DNA of 64,000 nt from Rhodococcus sp. ABRD24 (GTDB lineage Bacteria > Actinomycetota > Actinomycetes > Mycobacteriales > Mycobacteriaceae), in contig NZ_CP035319.1 in assembly GCF_004328705.1 (NCBI RefSeq), positions 1,364,001 through 1,428,000 on the forward strand, given 5' to 3'. This document shows positions 8,541 through 18,236 of the stretch, piece by piece. The notes under the pieces are model-generated. The model worked only from the letters and a program-made list of their open reading frames with translations, ran no database searches and was not told the DNA's origin. Each line of letters starts with the position of its first letter. Positions within the stretch are counted from its first letter, which is position 1. The translations under genes and the position numbers were made by a program.

Positions 8541-9023
8541 GTCCACCGACACTCTCGATGAGATCCAATCGCTGCCGCCGCGAAGTTACTGACCGGTGGA
8601 CACGGCACCTTGGTCCGCGGCCTCGACGATGTCAGTACCGTAATCGGCCAAGATAGCAGTACTGCCGACAGCAGGTGGTGCTGTACAACCACACTCACTG
8701 CAGTGTCAAGTAGTTCCAACATGGGCCATCGTCGGCACTCGACGACGAGCGCTGCGCGCACTCTTCGCCGTGTCACGTGGGCGAGACCAACTCTCAGGTA
8801 CCAAACATCCAATCGTCCGAACCGCTGAGCACGACCACGCGGTGCGGATTCGCTGCAAAGGCGGCAACCACGAGTCCTGCGACGAGAACCCTCCTCTGTC
8901 GCCGTCTGAACTGTATCGGTAGCCTCTTGAATCTTTGATGTGCCTCAACAGGAAGGGCTTCGCCCCCATTCGTCCAGGTCATGAAATACATGCGTTCTAT
9001 CGAAATGAGACAGGTGAGAAACG
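8541..9023. other. Non-coding or decayed sequence before second MFS gene
   Basis: No frame here has convincing protein character and none matches a family I recognise. It holds the place that the Rid and metallo-hydrolase genes occupy in the upstream copy. AGGTGAG at 9013-9019 may serve as ribosome site for the gene at 9024. Confidence 0.4.
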
Positions 9024-10370
9024 ATGAGCTCAACCCCAATCTCCGTTGACGCCAAAGGATCTGAGCGTCGACGCGCAGTGGTTTCCAGTTTCGTCGGAAC
9101 AACTATCGAGTGGTACGATTTCTTCTTGTACGGATCTGCTGCTGCGCTCATTTTCGGGCCACAATTCTTTCCGTCACTCAGCCCTTTAGCGGGAACGTTG
9201 GCCTCATTCGGAACATTCGCTATTGGATTCATCGCTCGGCCCGTCGGAGCTGTAGTGATGGGTCACTTTGGCGACCGCGTCGGACGCAAATCTGTACTAG
9301 TTGCGTCGTTGATGCTCATGGGCGTATCCACAGTCTTGATAGGCTTACTTCCAGCCTACGAGAAAATCGGAATCTGGGCGCCCCTGCTACTCGTCATGCT
9401 TCGACTCCTGCAAGGCATAGGTGTTGGCGGAGAGTGGGGAGGTGCAGCATTGATGAGCGTCGAACACGCCCCGAAGGACCGGCGGGGGCTGTTCGGGTCC
9501 TTCCCGCAGATGGGAATGCCGGCAGGGATGATTCTCGCGAATCTAGCTCTGCTCGCGGCCAGCACCGCGATGCCGCAGGACCAGTTCGAATCGTACGGCT
9601 GGCGCATCCCCTTCCTTGCAAGTGCGGTCCTCCTCTTCGTCGGCCTGTACATCCGCGTCGGAGTCGAAGAGAGCCCCTACTTCAGGAAGGCACGCGACAC
9701 GGAGTCGGTTGTCCGGAACCCTGTACGGGAGGTTCTGAAGCACCATTGGCGCGCAGTTGCCCTCGGCGGGGGAACATTCATTGCCTCGAACGCCATCGGG
9801 TACCTGTTCATGGTCTATCTTCTGAGCTACGGGACCAAAACTCTTGGAATCGAAAGAAACACCATGCTTGTCGCCGTACTGATCGGGTCGGCAACCCAAT
9901 TCGTCATGCTTCCAGTTTATGGGTTCATATCCGATTTCATCGGCCGGAGGAAAGTGTACCTCTTCGCGACCGTAGGGATGCTTGTCTGGAGCTTCGCATT
10001 CTTCCCTTTGATAGACACTCGCTCAATCCCGACCATTATCTTCGCCGTATTCGTTCTTGCATTCATTCTCGCGGGGACATTCGCGGCACAAGGAGCCATG
10101 TTCGCTGAACTCTTCCCCACCAGCGTCCGCTATTCCGGTGCGTCACTTGCCTATCAGATTGGTGCAGTACTGGGTGGCGGATTCGCACCGATGATCGCCA
10201 CAGCGCTACACGGTTCCTTCTCCAACAGCACCCCGCTAATCATTTACATGGTCTCTCTTTCCATCGTTAGCCTCGTTTGCGTCGTCCTGATTCGGGAGAC
10301 ATCCGCACGCGGACTCAACGACGAACACTCGGGCACGAATACGCAGGAGCATGAAAGTCTTGCGAGATAG
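9024..10370 (+). CDS. MFS transporter, metabolite:H+ symporter (MHS) family, copy 2
   Basis: 448 residues, a paralogue of the protein at 4835-6199. From FVGTTIEWYDFFLYGS through the GDRVGRKSVL loop to VEESPYF the two differ at only a few conservative positions, and they differ mainly at the termini. The nucleotide sequence is noticeably more divergent and uses more A/T-ending codons than copy 1. That fits a separate acquisition or older divergence under selection for function rather than a recent tandem copy. It probably imports the same or a related organic acid, possibly under the divergent MocR regulator. Confidence 0.87.
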   Translation: MSSTPISVDAKGSERRRAVVSSFVGTTIEWYDFFLYGSAAALIFGPQFFPSLSPLAGTLASFGTFAIGFIARPVGAVVMGHFGDRVGRKSVLVASLMLMGVSTVLIGLLPAYEKIGIWAPLLLVMLRLLQGIGVGGEWGGAALMSVEHAPKDRRGLFGSFPQMGMPAGMILANLALLAASTAMPQDQFESYGWRIPFLASAVLLFVGLYIRVGVEESPYFRKARDTESVVRNPVREVLKHHWRAVALGGGTFIASNAIGYLFMVYLLSYGTKTLGIERNTMLVAVLIGSATQFVMLPVYGFISDFIGRRKVYLFATVGMLVWSFAFFPLIDTRSIPTIIFAVFVLAFILAGTFAAQGAMFAELFPTSVRYSGASLAYQIGAVLGGGFAPMIATALHGSFSNSTPLIIYMVSLSIVSLVCVVLIRETSARGLNDEHSGTNTQEHESLAR

Positions 10371-10879
10371 GATCGCGAGGCGCAACCGGTAGGTGTCTCG
10401 AGGCAGATCACCGCGGCGGCGGGCCGCCGCGACGTTCTCGCCATGGCGGGCGATGCGCGGTTGTGCCCGCCCCGAACTGCAACCGCTGCCGGCGCGCAGG
10501 ACGGCCGTAGACTTTCTCACCCGCAACCCTGCCGAGCTTGCCGCGGCATTGGGGAGGACAGGGATCTTCGGCCCGTTCTTGCCCCGGTCGACCGGTCAAA
10601 GTGCTCCTCTTTGCACGAAGGGACTGTGTATCCAGGAAACGAACCTCAATAGGGTTTGTCGACTGCGCCGCCGCCAGGCCGTCGGCGGGAAGCCCCCGCG
10701 GTATCCGGCGGGATCGCGCGACTCAGGATGACGTCGTGGTGAATGTGGGATGGACGCTTCGGCAGGCAATCGGAGCGTTGAAGCATGGCCCTGCAGCCAT
10801 TTCAGGTGCGGCTGCGCTCTATGGCGATCATCGTGCGAAACGCCCCGTAACGGCCCGGCGGGTGGCTACGCTGCGACCC
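10371..10879. other. Intergenic region with a possible terminator
   Basis: A 9-base perfect inverted repeat, CGCGGCGGC (10412-10420) and GCCGCCGCG (10423-10431), follows the MFS stop by about 40 bases and may terminate it. The open frame that continues into the lipase from 10538 has no family resemblance upstream of the signal peptide. I see no gene here. Confidence 0.4.
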
Positions 10880-12232
10880 ATGCGCAGATCGAGGATGTTG
10901 GCGGCAATCGGGGCGTTTTCAACTCTGGTGGCGGTGTGGGGTGGTGCAGTCACGCCTCCTGTGCTCGCGGGTGCCGCTCCGGTACAGCCGAGTGTCGACG
11001 ACTTCTACCGTGCGCCGGACGGATTCGGAACGACAGCTCCCGGCACCATCCTGCGCGAACGTCCGATACAGCTGGCGTCCTACTCCGCGTTGCCTTTCAA
11101 TGCGCAGGCATGGCAACTTCTCTATCGAACAACGGATCTCGCGGGCGATCCTATGGTCGCCGTGACCACCGTGATCCTGCCTGCCGGCACGCCTCCTCCC
11201 GGGGGGCGCCCGTTGCTGTCGTATCAGATGGCAACGGACAGTCTCGATCCCGGCTGCGCGCCCTCAGTCGCTATGCAGCCCGGGTCCGGACTCGAGGCGT
11301 TCGCCAGTCAGGGGGAGATGACCTTCGTCGGACAGGCTCTCCAACGGGGCTGGGCGGTTTCGGTTCCCGATCACGCGGGGCCCGTGCCGCGTGTAGGCAC
11401 TCCACGTGAGCCCGGTTATGTAGCGCTCGACGGCATCCGGGCCGCGGAGCAGTTCGCTCCGCTCGGGCTCTCCGGGGCACAGACTCCGGTCGGGCTGTGG
11501 GGCTACTCGGGCGGCGGTCTCGCGTCCGCATGGGCCGCGCAAGTGCAGCCGTCGTACGCGCCGGAGCTGAACATACGAGGATTCGCTGTGGGCTCGCCGT
11601 CCCCGGATCCTGTGCCGGTCGTCGATCATCTCAGCGGAATGCCCTGGGCTGGATTGCAGACAATGGTTCTCGCGTCGACAGGGCGGGTATTCCCCGACGC
11701 GGGCCGTGAGATCGATGCACGCCTCACCCCGGAGGGACGCGCAGCGTTGGCCGCGCAGTCTGATCAGTGTGTGGCGTCCACGGTGGTCAACAACCTCTTT
11801 CGCGACAACACCGGTTACTGGACAGTCCCGTTGACGGAACTGTTGCAGGTGCCGGCGGTTGCCGCCGCCATCGAGCAGACGAAACTCGGCGGCACTGCAC
11901 CCACGGCCCCCGTGTATCTGTACAGCGGCGTAAACGACGAGATCGTTCCGATCGCCACCGTCGATCGTCTGGCCGACACCTACTGTGCGGGCGGTACTCC
12001 GCTCACCTACCGCCGCGACGAGATCAGCCTGCATGCCACGCTCATCGTGACCGGCGCCGCGGACGCATTGAACTGGCTGGGCGACAGGATCGGTGGCGAG
12101 CCGAGCGCGCCGGGTTGCGATACACAAACACTGACCTCGACCCTGCAGGCGCCGGGTGCCGCAGAGACCTACGTGTCGACCACCCTGGGGACGGGTGACA
12201 TCTTGATGGGCCGACCGATCGGGCCGCGGTAG
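10880..12232 (+). CDS. Secreted triacylglycerol lipase (secretory lipase family)
   Basis: 450 residues from ATG 10880. This start is chosen because it puts a signal peptide first (MRRSRM, a hydrophobic core, cleavage near AGA at about 31-33). The body matches the actinobacterial and fungal secretory lipase family (PF03583), alpha/beta hydrolases that split long-chain esters outside the cell. The nucleophile elbow is GYSGG (Ser210), and the acid and base are probably Asp353 in GVNDEIVP and His385 in SLHATL. It stands alone between mobile-element debris. A 113-codon extension upstream is open but looks non-coding. Confidence 0.85.
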   Translation: MRRSRMLAAIGAFSTLVAVWGGAVTPPVLAGAAPVQPSVDDFYRAPDGFGTTAPGTILRERPIQLASYSALPFNAQAWQLLYRTTDLAGDPMVAVTTVILPAGTPPPGGRPLLSYQMATDSLDPGCAPSVAMQPGSGLEAFASQGEMTFVGQALQRGWAVSVPDHAGPVPRVGTPREPGYVALDGIRAAEQFAPLGLSGAQTPVGLWGYSGGGLASAWAAQVQPSYAPELNIRGFAVGSPSPDPVPVVDHLSGMPWAGLQTMVLASTGRVFPDAGREIDARLTPEGRAALAAQSDQCVASTVVNNLFRDNTGYWTVPLTELLQVPAVAAAIEQTKLGGTAPTAPVYLYSGVNDEIVPIATVDRLADTYCAGGTPLTYRRDEISLHATLIVTGAADALNWLGDRIGGEPSAPGCDTQTLTSTLQAPGAAETYVSTTLGTGDILMGRPIGPR

Positions 12233-12780
12233 ATCGTCGGGTCACCTGTCTCTTCCGTTTCGGGCTCTTCCGATTTCACGGCGCCGCACCACGGTGTTCG
12301 CATCTCGACGACCCAGCAGCTCAGGGTATTTGACGCGGTCATGTCGGTCTCTCGTTCGACGTCGCGCGGCGCACATACAGCGCGAGGTCGTTGCTGTCCT
12401 GGCGTCGGGGCCGGCCAATTGCCGCCTCGATGTTGAGTGAACGGCCGGACGGCTCGACGAGTCGCCTGGGCACAAGTCATGGCTCACGAACGACTTATCG
12501 CGATACCTGCGCTGTTAGTGCACAGATTCGCGGCACTGCTGTCTGTGATCCGCACCCTGCTTGCGGCGGTGTGATCCCCGATGACACAGAGTGTCACGGC
12601 AAGCGACCAAGGCCACCACCTCGCCCCAGTAGCGGCATGACGCATAGCGGAAGGTGTTGCGCGGCAGTTGGATCACGCAGGTCCAGACGATCGCGCCCAC
12701 CCCAGGCGGTGGCGTCGGCCTCAGGAAGACCCTTCGATCAGTCGCCGACGGCGATGCAGACAAGACCCGCAACAACTGCG
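12233..12780. other. Intergenic or degraded sequence after lipase
   Basis: Only short frames of arginine-rich, low-complexity composition are open here on either strand. None resembles a known family. It probably includes the lost 5-prime part of the IS3 element that is recognisable from about 12780. Confidence 0.35.
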
Positions 12781-13400
12781 TGCCTTGAGAGACGCCGGAA
12801 CGGCCGCTACGGTCATCACCGTGTCCACCGCAAGCTGGTCAATGCTGGACAGACGGTGGCGAAGAAGGCCGTGCCCACGCTTCGGCCCGGCCTGCTGGGT
12901 GCGGCAGGGAAAGGGGTTCGCTTCCTACCGTGGTGAGGCTGGCGGTATCGCCCCGAACCTGCTCGATCGCGACTTCGACGCGAGTGCCCCGAATCAGAGG
13001 TGAGTCACCGACGAAACCCGTTTCCGCCTCGGCCGCGCTCGCGACGCTTGACGATGGACAAGGCGCCGCTCGTTCACTCGGACCAGGGATTCCAGTACCA
13101 GCGCTCGTCTTGTCAACGACTGCTCGCAGATGCCTGGTGCGACCCGCCCAATGTCCCGTAAGGCCAACCGTTCTCGACAACGCTGTGATCGCGAACTTCT
13201 TCGGCCGCCCCAGGGCAGAACTTCTCCACCACACCCAGTACCTCGACATCGACGTGTTGACCACGCGCTTCACGAGTACATCCGCTCGTAGAACACGGGA
13301 CGGATCTCGATCAAGCTCGAGGGCCTGGTCCCGGTGCAATACCGGGACCAGACCCTCGCAGTCGAAGACTCGATCAGCACCTACTTCATGTCGAAGCGCG
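12780..13400 (+). mobile_element. IS3-family OrfB transposase remnant
   Basis: Plus-strand frames carry IS3 OrfB blocks in the right order: NGRYGHHRVHRKL (the YGYRRV block), FASYRGEAGGIAPNLLDRDF then APNQR (before the first catalytic Asp), VHSDQGFQYQ (the HSDxGxQY block with the second Asp) and NAVIANFFGRPRAELLHH (the DNAxxENFFxxLKxE block with the catalytic Glu). Frames shift at least three times and the catalytic DVT segment is truncated. It is a dead element and OrfA is not recognisable. Confidence 0.75.
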
Positions 13401-13441
13401 TATCGGCTTCGGCGCTTATCCAAGGGCTCGGGGCGGCCGAT

Positions 13442-13816
13442 CTACTCGCCGCTTGCTTCACTTAGGACGAGAAACGTTTTGCGCAACCTCTCGTGCACTG
13501 TCCATGTGCCACACCAACCGATCCGGAACAGAGCGGTTTGCCCGGCGGAGATCTCAACCGCATCACCGCCATCTTGGGTTACGGTCATCCGACCCGCTAC
13601 AACGTGGATGAACTCGCCGCGGTCGCGAAATTCCCATCGGGATGTGCCAGGTTCGCTTTCCCACACGCCTGCAGTGATTCCGCGATCAGGATCTGAGTGG
13701 ACTATCTTGCTGCGGGTGAGAATGGGTCCGCTCAATGATTGGGCGGTCGGAGGCCTGAGTTCAGATTCCTCCAGATCAGTGGATTTCAGACTTGGCGCAT
13801 CGAAGTGGATAGTCAT
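13442..13816 (-). CDS. Small cupin protein (DUF861 / EutQ-like cupin)
   Basis: 124 residues, a single beta-barrel. The pattern AGVWESEPGTSRWEFRDRGE, then FIHVVAGRMTVTQDGG, then SAGQTALFRIGWCGTWTVHE is that of the DUF861 cupin_3 family, whose members include EutQ C-terminal domains and ureidoglycolate-type small hydrolases. The usual metal ligands are only partly kept, so a non-catalytic or binding role is possible. It lies downstream of the CrtI-like gene but beyond a terminator, with its own upstream region. The function is not known. Confidence 0.75.
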   Translation of the reverse strand: MTIHFDAPSLKSTDLEESELRPPTAQSLSGPILTRSKIVHSDPDRGITAGVWESEPGTSRWEFRDRGEFIHVVAGRMTVTQDGGDAVEISAGQTALFRIGWCGTWTVHERLRKTFLVLSEASGE

Positions 13817-14021
13817 CTCTCTTTGATTCTCCTTTAGTTGATTACAGCCGGGCTACAGTGCCCAAAATGCCGGAGAACAGGTCGGATTGATAGCGAGCAG
13901 ATTTCTGTCCGGGACAAGATTAGCAACTACCCCGATAGTGGTGCATTCTTTCTTGCACGCCATCAGTCGAACCGCCGACAGGTCTCAAATGCAACCGGCC
14001 AAGCAACTGACCAGTAGCGAC
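13817..14021. other. Probable promoter region of the cupin gene
   Basis: About 200 bases with lower GC than the surroundings and no coding frame. They probably contain the minus-strand promoter of the cupin gene. No clear operator is visible. Confidence 0.35.
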
Positions 14022-14059
14022 CACCCCGAAGACAGGCATTGCTGCCCATCTTCGGGGTG
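14022..14059 (-). terminator. Intrinsic terminator after CrtI-like gene
   Basis: CACCCCGAAGA (14022-14032) and TCTTCGGGGTG (14049-14059) are perfect 11-base inverted repeats around a 16-base loop, 84 bases beyond the stop of the minus-strand gene at 14143. Confidence 0.7.
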
Positions 14060-14142
14060 CGTCCGGTCAGCGAGGTGGGTCGTACACCACCACAATCGGT
14101 CCGGCTAGAACGCTCTCTGCGCCATGCATCGACACATCGCCA

Positions 14143-15768
14143 TCAATTCCTTTCGGGGTCTAGCTCGTCCCACAGATTGCGCGGATTCCACCACCGATCG
14201 ACCCCGACTTCATCTGCGATTTGGGTTGCCGCCAGATACCCGGGGAAGCCAGTGATATTTCCACCTGGATACGCGCTCGATCCCGCAAGATAGAGACCAT
14301 CGATTCCCGGAACTGCATGACCGCGCATACCGGGGAACGGGCGGTCCACTCCGCGTTGGCCGGGCCCAAGCCAGCCATGGTAAAGATCTCCCCGTTGCAT
14401 GCTCGGGAACCGACGCTCGGTATCGAGTGGGGTCGTGGCGAACGCCCCCAGGAGATTAGCGCCTCCCACATTGGGGGCGTAACGCTGCCAGAATTCCAGC
14501 ACCGTTTCGAGCTGCTGTGCCTTTCGTTTGTCCCAGTTTTTGGCGTCGCCGTCGATCGCGTAAGGCGCCTTCTGCCACATGTAGGCAGAGTTGTGGCCAG
14601 GGGGCGCCTGAGTTGGATCGGCCACTGTGGGGCAACCCCCGATGAGCATTACTTGATCAGACACGATTCCGCGATCCGCATTCGCGTACAGACGTAGAAC
14701 ATCCGCGGGGTCGTCCAAGCCCAGGAACGTCAACCGCGCCTTGTTGATATCAGGGTTGGCGGCGGCGGCGGAGTAGTCGGGGGCATCCTTCAGCGCAATA
14801 TTCACTCCAAAGATCTGTCCCACCTTTTGGTACTTGAAATCATTGGTCTTCTGAGTCAATTCCTCAGTCGACTTGTCGCCGAGCAACTCCAGGAAAGTTT
14901 GGTGCGGATTCAGACTGCTTGCGACGAATCGACGTGCGCGGATGAGGGTTCCGTCCTCGAGCTCGACGCCGACTGCCCGCCCGTTCTCCACCACAATGCG
15001 GCGCGGAGTGGTCTGTTCCATGATGTGACCGCCGTGAGCGTAGACATCGTGCTTCAGAGCCCGCGCCAGAGAGTAGGAGCCACCGACGGCGAGTTCGCCT
15101 GGCTGCCTGGACCCGATGAATGTTGGCACGATGTTGCCCTGGTCGCGAACATTGACATCGACCTCGCGGATGATGCAGTAGTACAAGAGCATTGCCTTGA
15201 CGGCGTCGCTCTCGAAGGTGTCCTCGATGAACTGGCGCGGGGACAGCGGAGCGCTCTTGAGGTATCGCCGGCCCAGATCTGAACCTTGCAGGATGCGGTC
15301 ACGCTCGTCGAGGCTGACGGCCGGAGACGACATCTCAGGACCCACCAGCTCTCGAACAACGTCTTCGTACTCCGCGGCGATGGTCTTCCATGCGTGCGCA
15401 TCCCGCTCAGAGAACTGGGCGATCGACTCAGCGGTCCGTTCCGCAGACGCGTACCAAACGATCGCGCGTCCGTCTCGTTGGATACTCGTGATGGAAGGGT
15501 CTGGAGCAACGAGCTTTACTCCCCATTCCGCAAGTTCGAGGTCTTTGAACCATGCTGTCGAAGAGATCCCCTTAAGGGAGACAGCGTGGGTGCCATGGAA
15601 GAAACCTGGCAGACTCGTATCTTCTGGTGTTTGCAGTCCTCCTCCAGCATGCTGTCCCTTGTCGATCGACAGCGTCCGCAGGCCGGCCCTGGCCAAATAT
15701 GCCTGAGCGATCAGGCCGTTGTGTCCTGCGCCGACGATGATGCCGTCGTACTCTTTCTCGTAGCCCAC
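14143..15768 (-). CDS. CrtI/phytoene-desaturase-like FAD oxidoreductase
   Basis: 541 residues. GAGHNG at 13-18 within an N-terminal beta-alpha-beta unit (DGIIVGAGHNGLIAQAYLARAG) binds FAD, followed by GGG-LQTPE. The C-terminal FAD block has GIDGLYLAGSSAYPGGNITG. This pattern is the CrtI/CrtNP carotenoid-desaturase and retinol-saturase superfamily, but members in catabolic clusters act on other substrates and no carotenoid gene is near. The start is GTG 15768 with AAGGA seven bases before it. The 28-base gap to the upstream amidohydrolase gene indicates one operon, ended by the hairpin at 14022-14059. Confidence 0.82.
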   Translation of the reverse strand: MGYEKEYDGIIVGAGHNGLIAQAYLARAGLRTLSIDKGQHAGGGLQTPEDTSLPGFFHGTHAVSLKGISSTAWFKDLELAEWGVKLVAPDPSITSIQRDGRAIVWYASAERTAESIAQFSERDAHAWKTIAAEYEDVVRELVGPEMSSPAVSLDERDRILQGSDLGRRYLKSAPLSPRQFIEDTFESDAVKAMLLYYCIIREVDVNVRDQGNIVPTFIGSRQPGELAVGGSYSLARALKHDVYAHGGHIMEQTTPRRIVVENGRAVGVELEDGTLIRARRFVASSLNPHQTFLELLGDKSTEELTQKTNDFKYQKVGQIFGVNIALKDAPDYSAAAANPDINKARLTFLGLDDPADVLRLYANADRGIVSDQVMLIGGCPTVADPTQAPPGHNSAYMWQKAPYAIDGDAKNWDKRKAQQLETVLEFWQRYAPNVGGANLLGAFATTPLDTERRFPSMQRGDLYHGWLGPGQRGVDRPFPGMRGHAVPGIDGLYLAGSSAYPGGNITGFPGYLAATQIADEVGVDRWWNPRNLWDELDPERN

Positions 15769-15796
15769 AGAAAGTCCTTCCTATCGAACGGTCAAT

Positions 15797-17413
15797 TCAG
15801 CGTTCGGTAACTGAGCAGTTACCGATTCGTGTTTCGAGGACCTCGATTGCTGCGAGATCTTCTGGATTGGTTGTCAATGGGTCCTTGTCGACCGCGATCC
15901 AGTCGGCAAGCATCCCCGGACGGAGGACACCTCGTTCATGGTCCGAGAACGCCAGCCACGCTGCGTCCGTCGTGTACATCTTCAACGCGGTGTTTACATC
16001 GACGCTCTGATCTGCACCCGCCACATCGCCGTCCGCCATTCGTCGGGTCACAGCATCGCCGATACCGGCGAGTGGATCAGCCGGTGTCAAGGGTGAGTCA
16101 GAGCCTCCGGCTACCACCACGCCTGCATTCAGCCACGATCGCAGTGGTGTAGCAGCGTCAGCTACTGCCCTCCCCCACATCTGCGTCAACTGAGGCGCAA
16201 TCCAGGTATGCATCTGCGGTTGCGCAGCCAGTCCCATTCTCAAAGCTGCAGCCGCACGCATGTCGTCGTCGGTTGGACCGAGATAGGCATGGATCAGTGA
16301 ACACCGCAATTCAGACAGCCGGGTTCCTTCAGCTGCCGCAGTGAGGGCCTTCAATGCGGCGTCGATCGCCTGTCCTCCGATGGCATGGATGCCCAGCGAC
16401 CACCCCGCCAGCGCACATTCCCGTGCGACATGATCAAGACGGTGAGCAGAGACGACGCGAGTTCCGTGGTCACATGTACCGGGATAGGCGTCCCGCACCC
16501 ACGCTGTCCGCATCGAGACGATCCCATCAAGGAAGACCTTGATTGCACCCATCTTGAGGCGGGAATCTCCGCTTCCGGTGGGACCCCCGAGACCTGCCAA
16601 CCAATCGGCCACCTGTTCATCGGGAAGCGCTGGATCCAACACCGGCATCATCGTCGTACGTATCGTGAGGTCATTGCTGTCACGAGCAGCGCGGTAAGCG
16701 GACAGTTCGTGCGACGTCAAGGCGGGGTCGATTACGCCGGTGATCCCTTTCGCGTGGTAGTCCCTCTGTACGTCACGGAGCGCGCCAAGCAGTTCTCCCA
16801 CTGAGGGGTCGGGCACCATCCGCGCAACAAGCGACATGGCGGGCGATTCCTGCAGTTCACCTGTGGGAGTCCCGTCAGGTGCCCGGACGATGTGGCCTCC
16901 TTCCACATTCGGGCTGTCTGCGTGGATACGAGCAACCTCGAGGGCACGAGAGTTCACCGAGGCAGTGTGGCCTAGACGGGGCAGATAGACCGGGATGTTC
17001 GAGCAGTACTCGTCGAGTTCGTAGCGGTTGGGCATCCTGCGTTCTCGCAGGTCCTCGATGAACCAGCCCTCGCTCGAGGTGATCCAGGGCAGATCCGGGT
17101 GCTCGTCAGCATACCGACGAAGGCGAGTTCCGATTTCTGCGATGCTGGCAGCACCGGAGAGATCCAACTTGCGCGCCTGCATCCCGGTCCAAAGCATGTG
17201 ATTGTGACTGTCCGTGAAACCTGGCAATACTGTCGCGCCCCGCAGATCGAGAAACTCGGTAGCTGGGCGCGCGGACTCCCGTAGTTCCTGCCAGTCGCCC
17301 ACTGCCACGATGCGGTCATTGCGGCACAACAAGCCTGTCGCCACTGGATTGTCCGGGGCCATCGTCCGTACGGTGGCCCGGACGAGAGTTTCACTCGACA
17401 TTTCGGAAGGCAT
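15797..17413 (-). CDS. YtcJ-like metal-dependent amidohydrolase
   Basis: 538 residues, the usual length for the amidohydrolase_3 (YtcJ-like) family. The metal-binding HxH is His70-Asn-His72 in GFTDSHNHM. The C-terminal part shows LGIHAIGGQAIDAALKAL (metal His), LIHAYLGPTDDDMRAAA and GGSDSPLTPADPLAGI (catalytic Asp). Such enzymes hydrolyse C-N bonds in cyclic amides, carbamates or N-acyl compounds. ATG 17413 or ATG 17401 could be the start. It is the first gene of the operon with the CrtI-like oxidoreductase, and the palindrome at 17455-17472 lies just upstream. Confidence 0.85.
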   Translation of the reverse strand: MPSEMSSETLVRATVRTMAPDNPVATGLLCRNDRIVAVGDWQELRESARPATEFLDLRGATVLPGFTDSHNHMLWTGMQARKLDLSGAASIAEIGTRLRRYADEHPDLPWITSSEGWFIEDLRERRMPNRYELDEYCSNIPVYLPRLGHTASVNSRALEVARIHADSPNVEGGHIVRAPDGTPTGELQESPAMSLVARMVPDPSVGELLGALRDVQRDYHAKGITGVIDPALTSHELSAYRAARDSNDLTIRTTMMPVLDPALPDEQVADWLAGLGGPTGSGDSRLKMGAIKVFLDGIVSMRTAWVRDAYPGTCDHGTRVVSAHRLDHVARECALAGWSLGIHAIGGQAIDAALKALTAAAEGTRLSELRCSLIHAYLGPTDDDMRAAAALRMGLAAQPQMHTWIAPQLTQMWGRAVADAATPLRSWLNAGVVVAGGSDSPLTPADPLAGIGDAVTRRMADGDVAGADQSVDVNTALKMYTTDAAWLAFSDHERGVLRPGMLADWIAVDKDPLTTNPEDLAAIEVLETRIGNCSVTER

Positions 17414-17454
17414 GAATCGAAGCTAGTCGGGCGTTTGGTCATCGATACAGTCCA

Positions 17455-17472
17455 GGTTTGTGGTCACAAACC
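17455..17472. promoter_or_regulatory. Perfect palindromic operator candidate
   Basis: GGTTTGTG (17455-17462), GT, CACAAACC (17465-17472) is a perfect inverted repeat, flanked by direct copies of CAGTCCA at 17448-17454 and 17472-17478. It lies about 40 bases before the amidohydrolase start at 17413 and is likely bound by an unlinked regulator. Confidence 0.6.
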
Positions 17473-17589
17473 AGTCCAATGTTGCACACCGCGCCTGGCC
17501 TCGTGGAGTCACCGACTGCGCCCGATCCCGTCGTGCCCACACCGCATGAAGCATTGGGTAACATCAATTTTCGCTGCTGATGCACACGC

Positions 17590-18170
17590 CCAGCCACCTC
17601 AGCTCCTGAAGGCACTCCTGTGTGAACCGGCCGTCTGGCCGGCGTGGCGCCAGGTCGACCAGGGCCAAACGCGGGTGAGAGCGTGGCACACGGGGCAGGT
17701 CACGCGGTTGAACGGTCGACGTATCTCGTTGATTGTCAGAGGAATTAGAGCTTCGGCTCCAGTCGGAGATCCCCTTTGTGAGCGCCGCGGCGCAGGATCG
17801 CCAGGAAGGAGTCCCCGGCATCGACAAGGTCACGTGCCGGTCCCAGGCCAAGTACCCCGCGGACCTGGCAGCGGTCGAGGCCGACCTCGTTCTCGGTGGC
17901 CTGGAAACACTTCTCGATAGCCCAGCGGCTGCCGGCCACCCGGCTCGGCAAGTTCGGTATCGGCGAGGGCCAATGCCGATGCCTTAGGCAGGCTCGTCGG
18001 GATCGATGATCGATCGTCGAGCCAGCAACCATGACCGTGATCCCGTTCGCGTAGCGGCCGGTGTCGATCACCGCCCAGTCGCAGAGCCTGGGATTCGTGG
18101 GCGCCGTCTCCGCAACCGATCGGCCGTCACTCGGTCGCTGGCAGGCACGCAACCGTCGCAGTCCCATCCA
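17590..18170 (-). mobile_element. IS701-family transposase C-terminal remnant
   Basis: On the minus strand the frame with GSRWAIEKCFQATENEVGLDRCQVRG matches the block around the catalytic Glu of IS701-type DDE transposases. It is followed, after frame changes, by WDRHVTLSM and PLTINEIRRPFNR, the usual C-terminal features. The N-terminal two thirds are missing. It is a dead element. The remaining bases of 17479-18236 show no gene. Confidence 0.7.
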
Positions 18171-18236
18171 TCACCGCCGATTGCACCGCGATCAATCACC
18201 ACACGAGCGCCGTTGGTCACAAACGGGCGTGCAGTA

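Noticed and set aside
10538..10879. Extension of the lipase upstream of its signal peptide
   Set aside because: A signal peptide begins at 10880, and the upstream residues have no family similarity and low-complexity composition.
14160..18168. Plus-strand frames at 14221-15810 and 18006-18650
   Set aside because: They run antisense to the CrtI-like gene, the IS701 remnant and the LuxR domain and have no own features.
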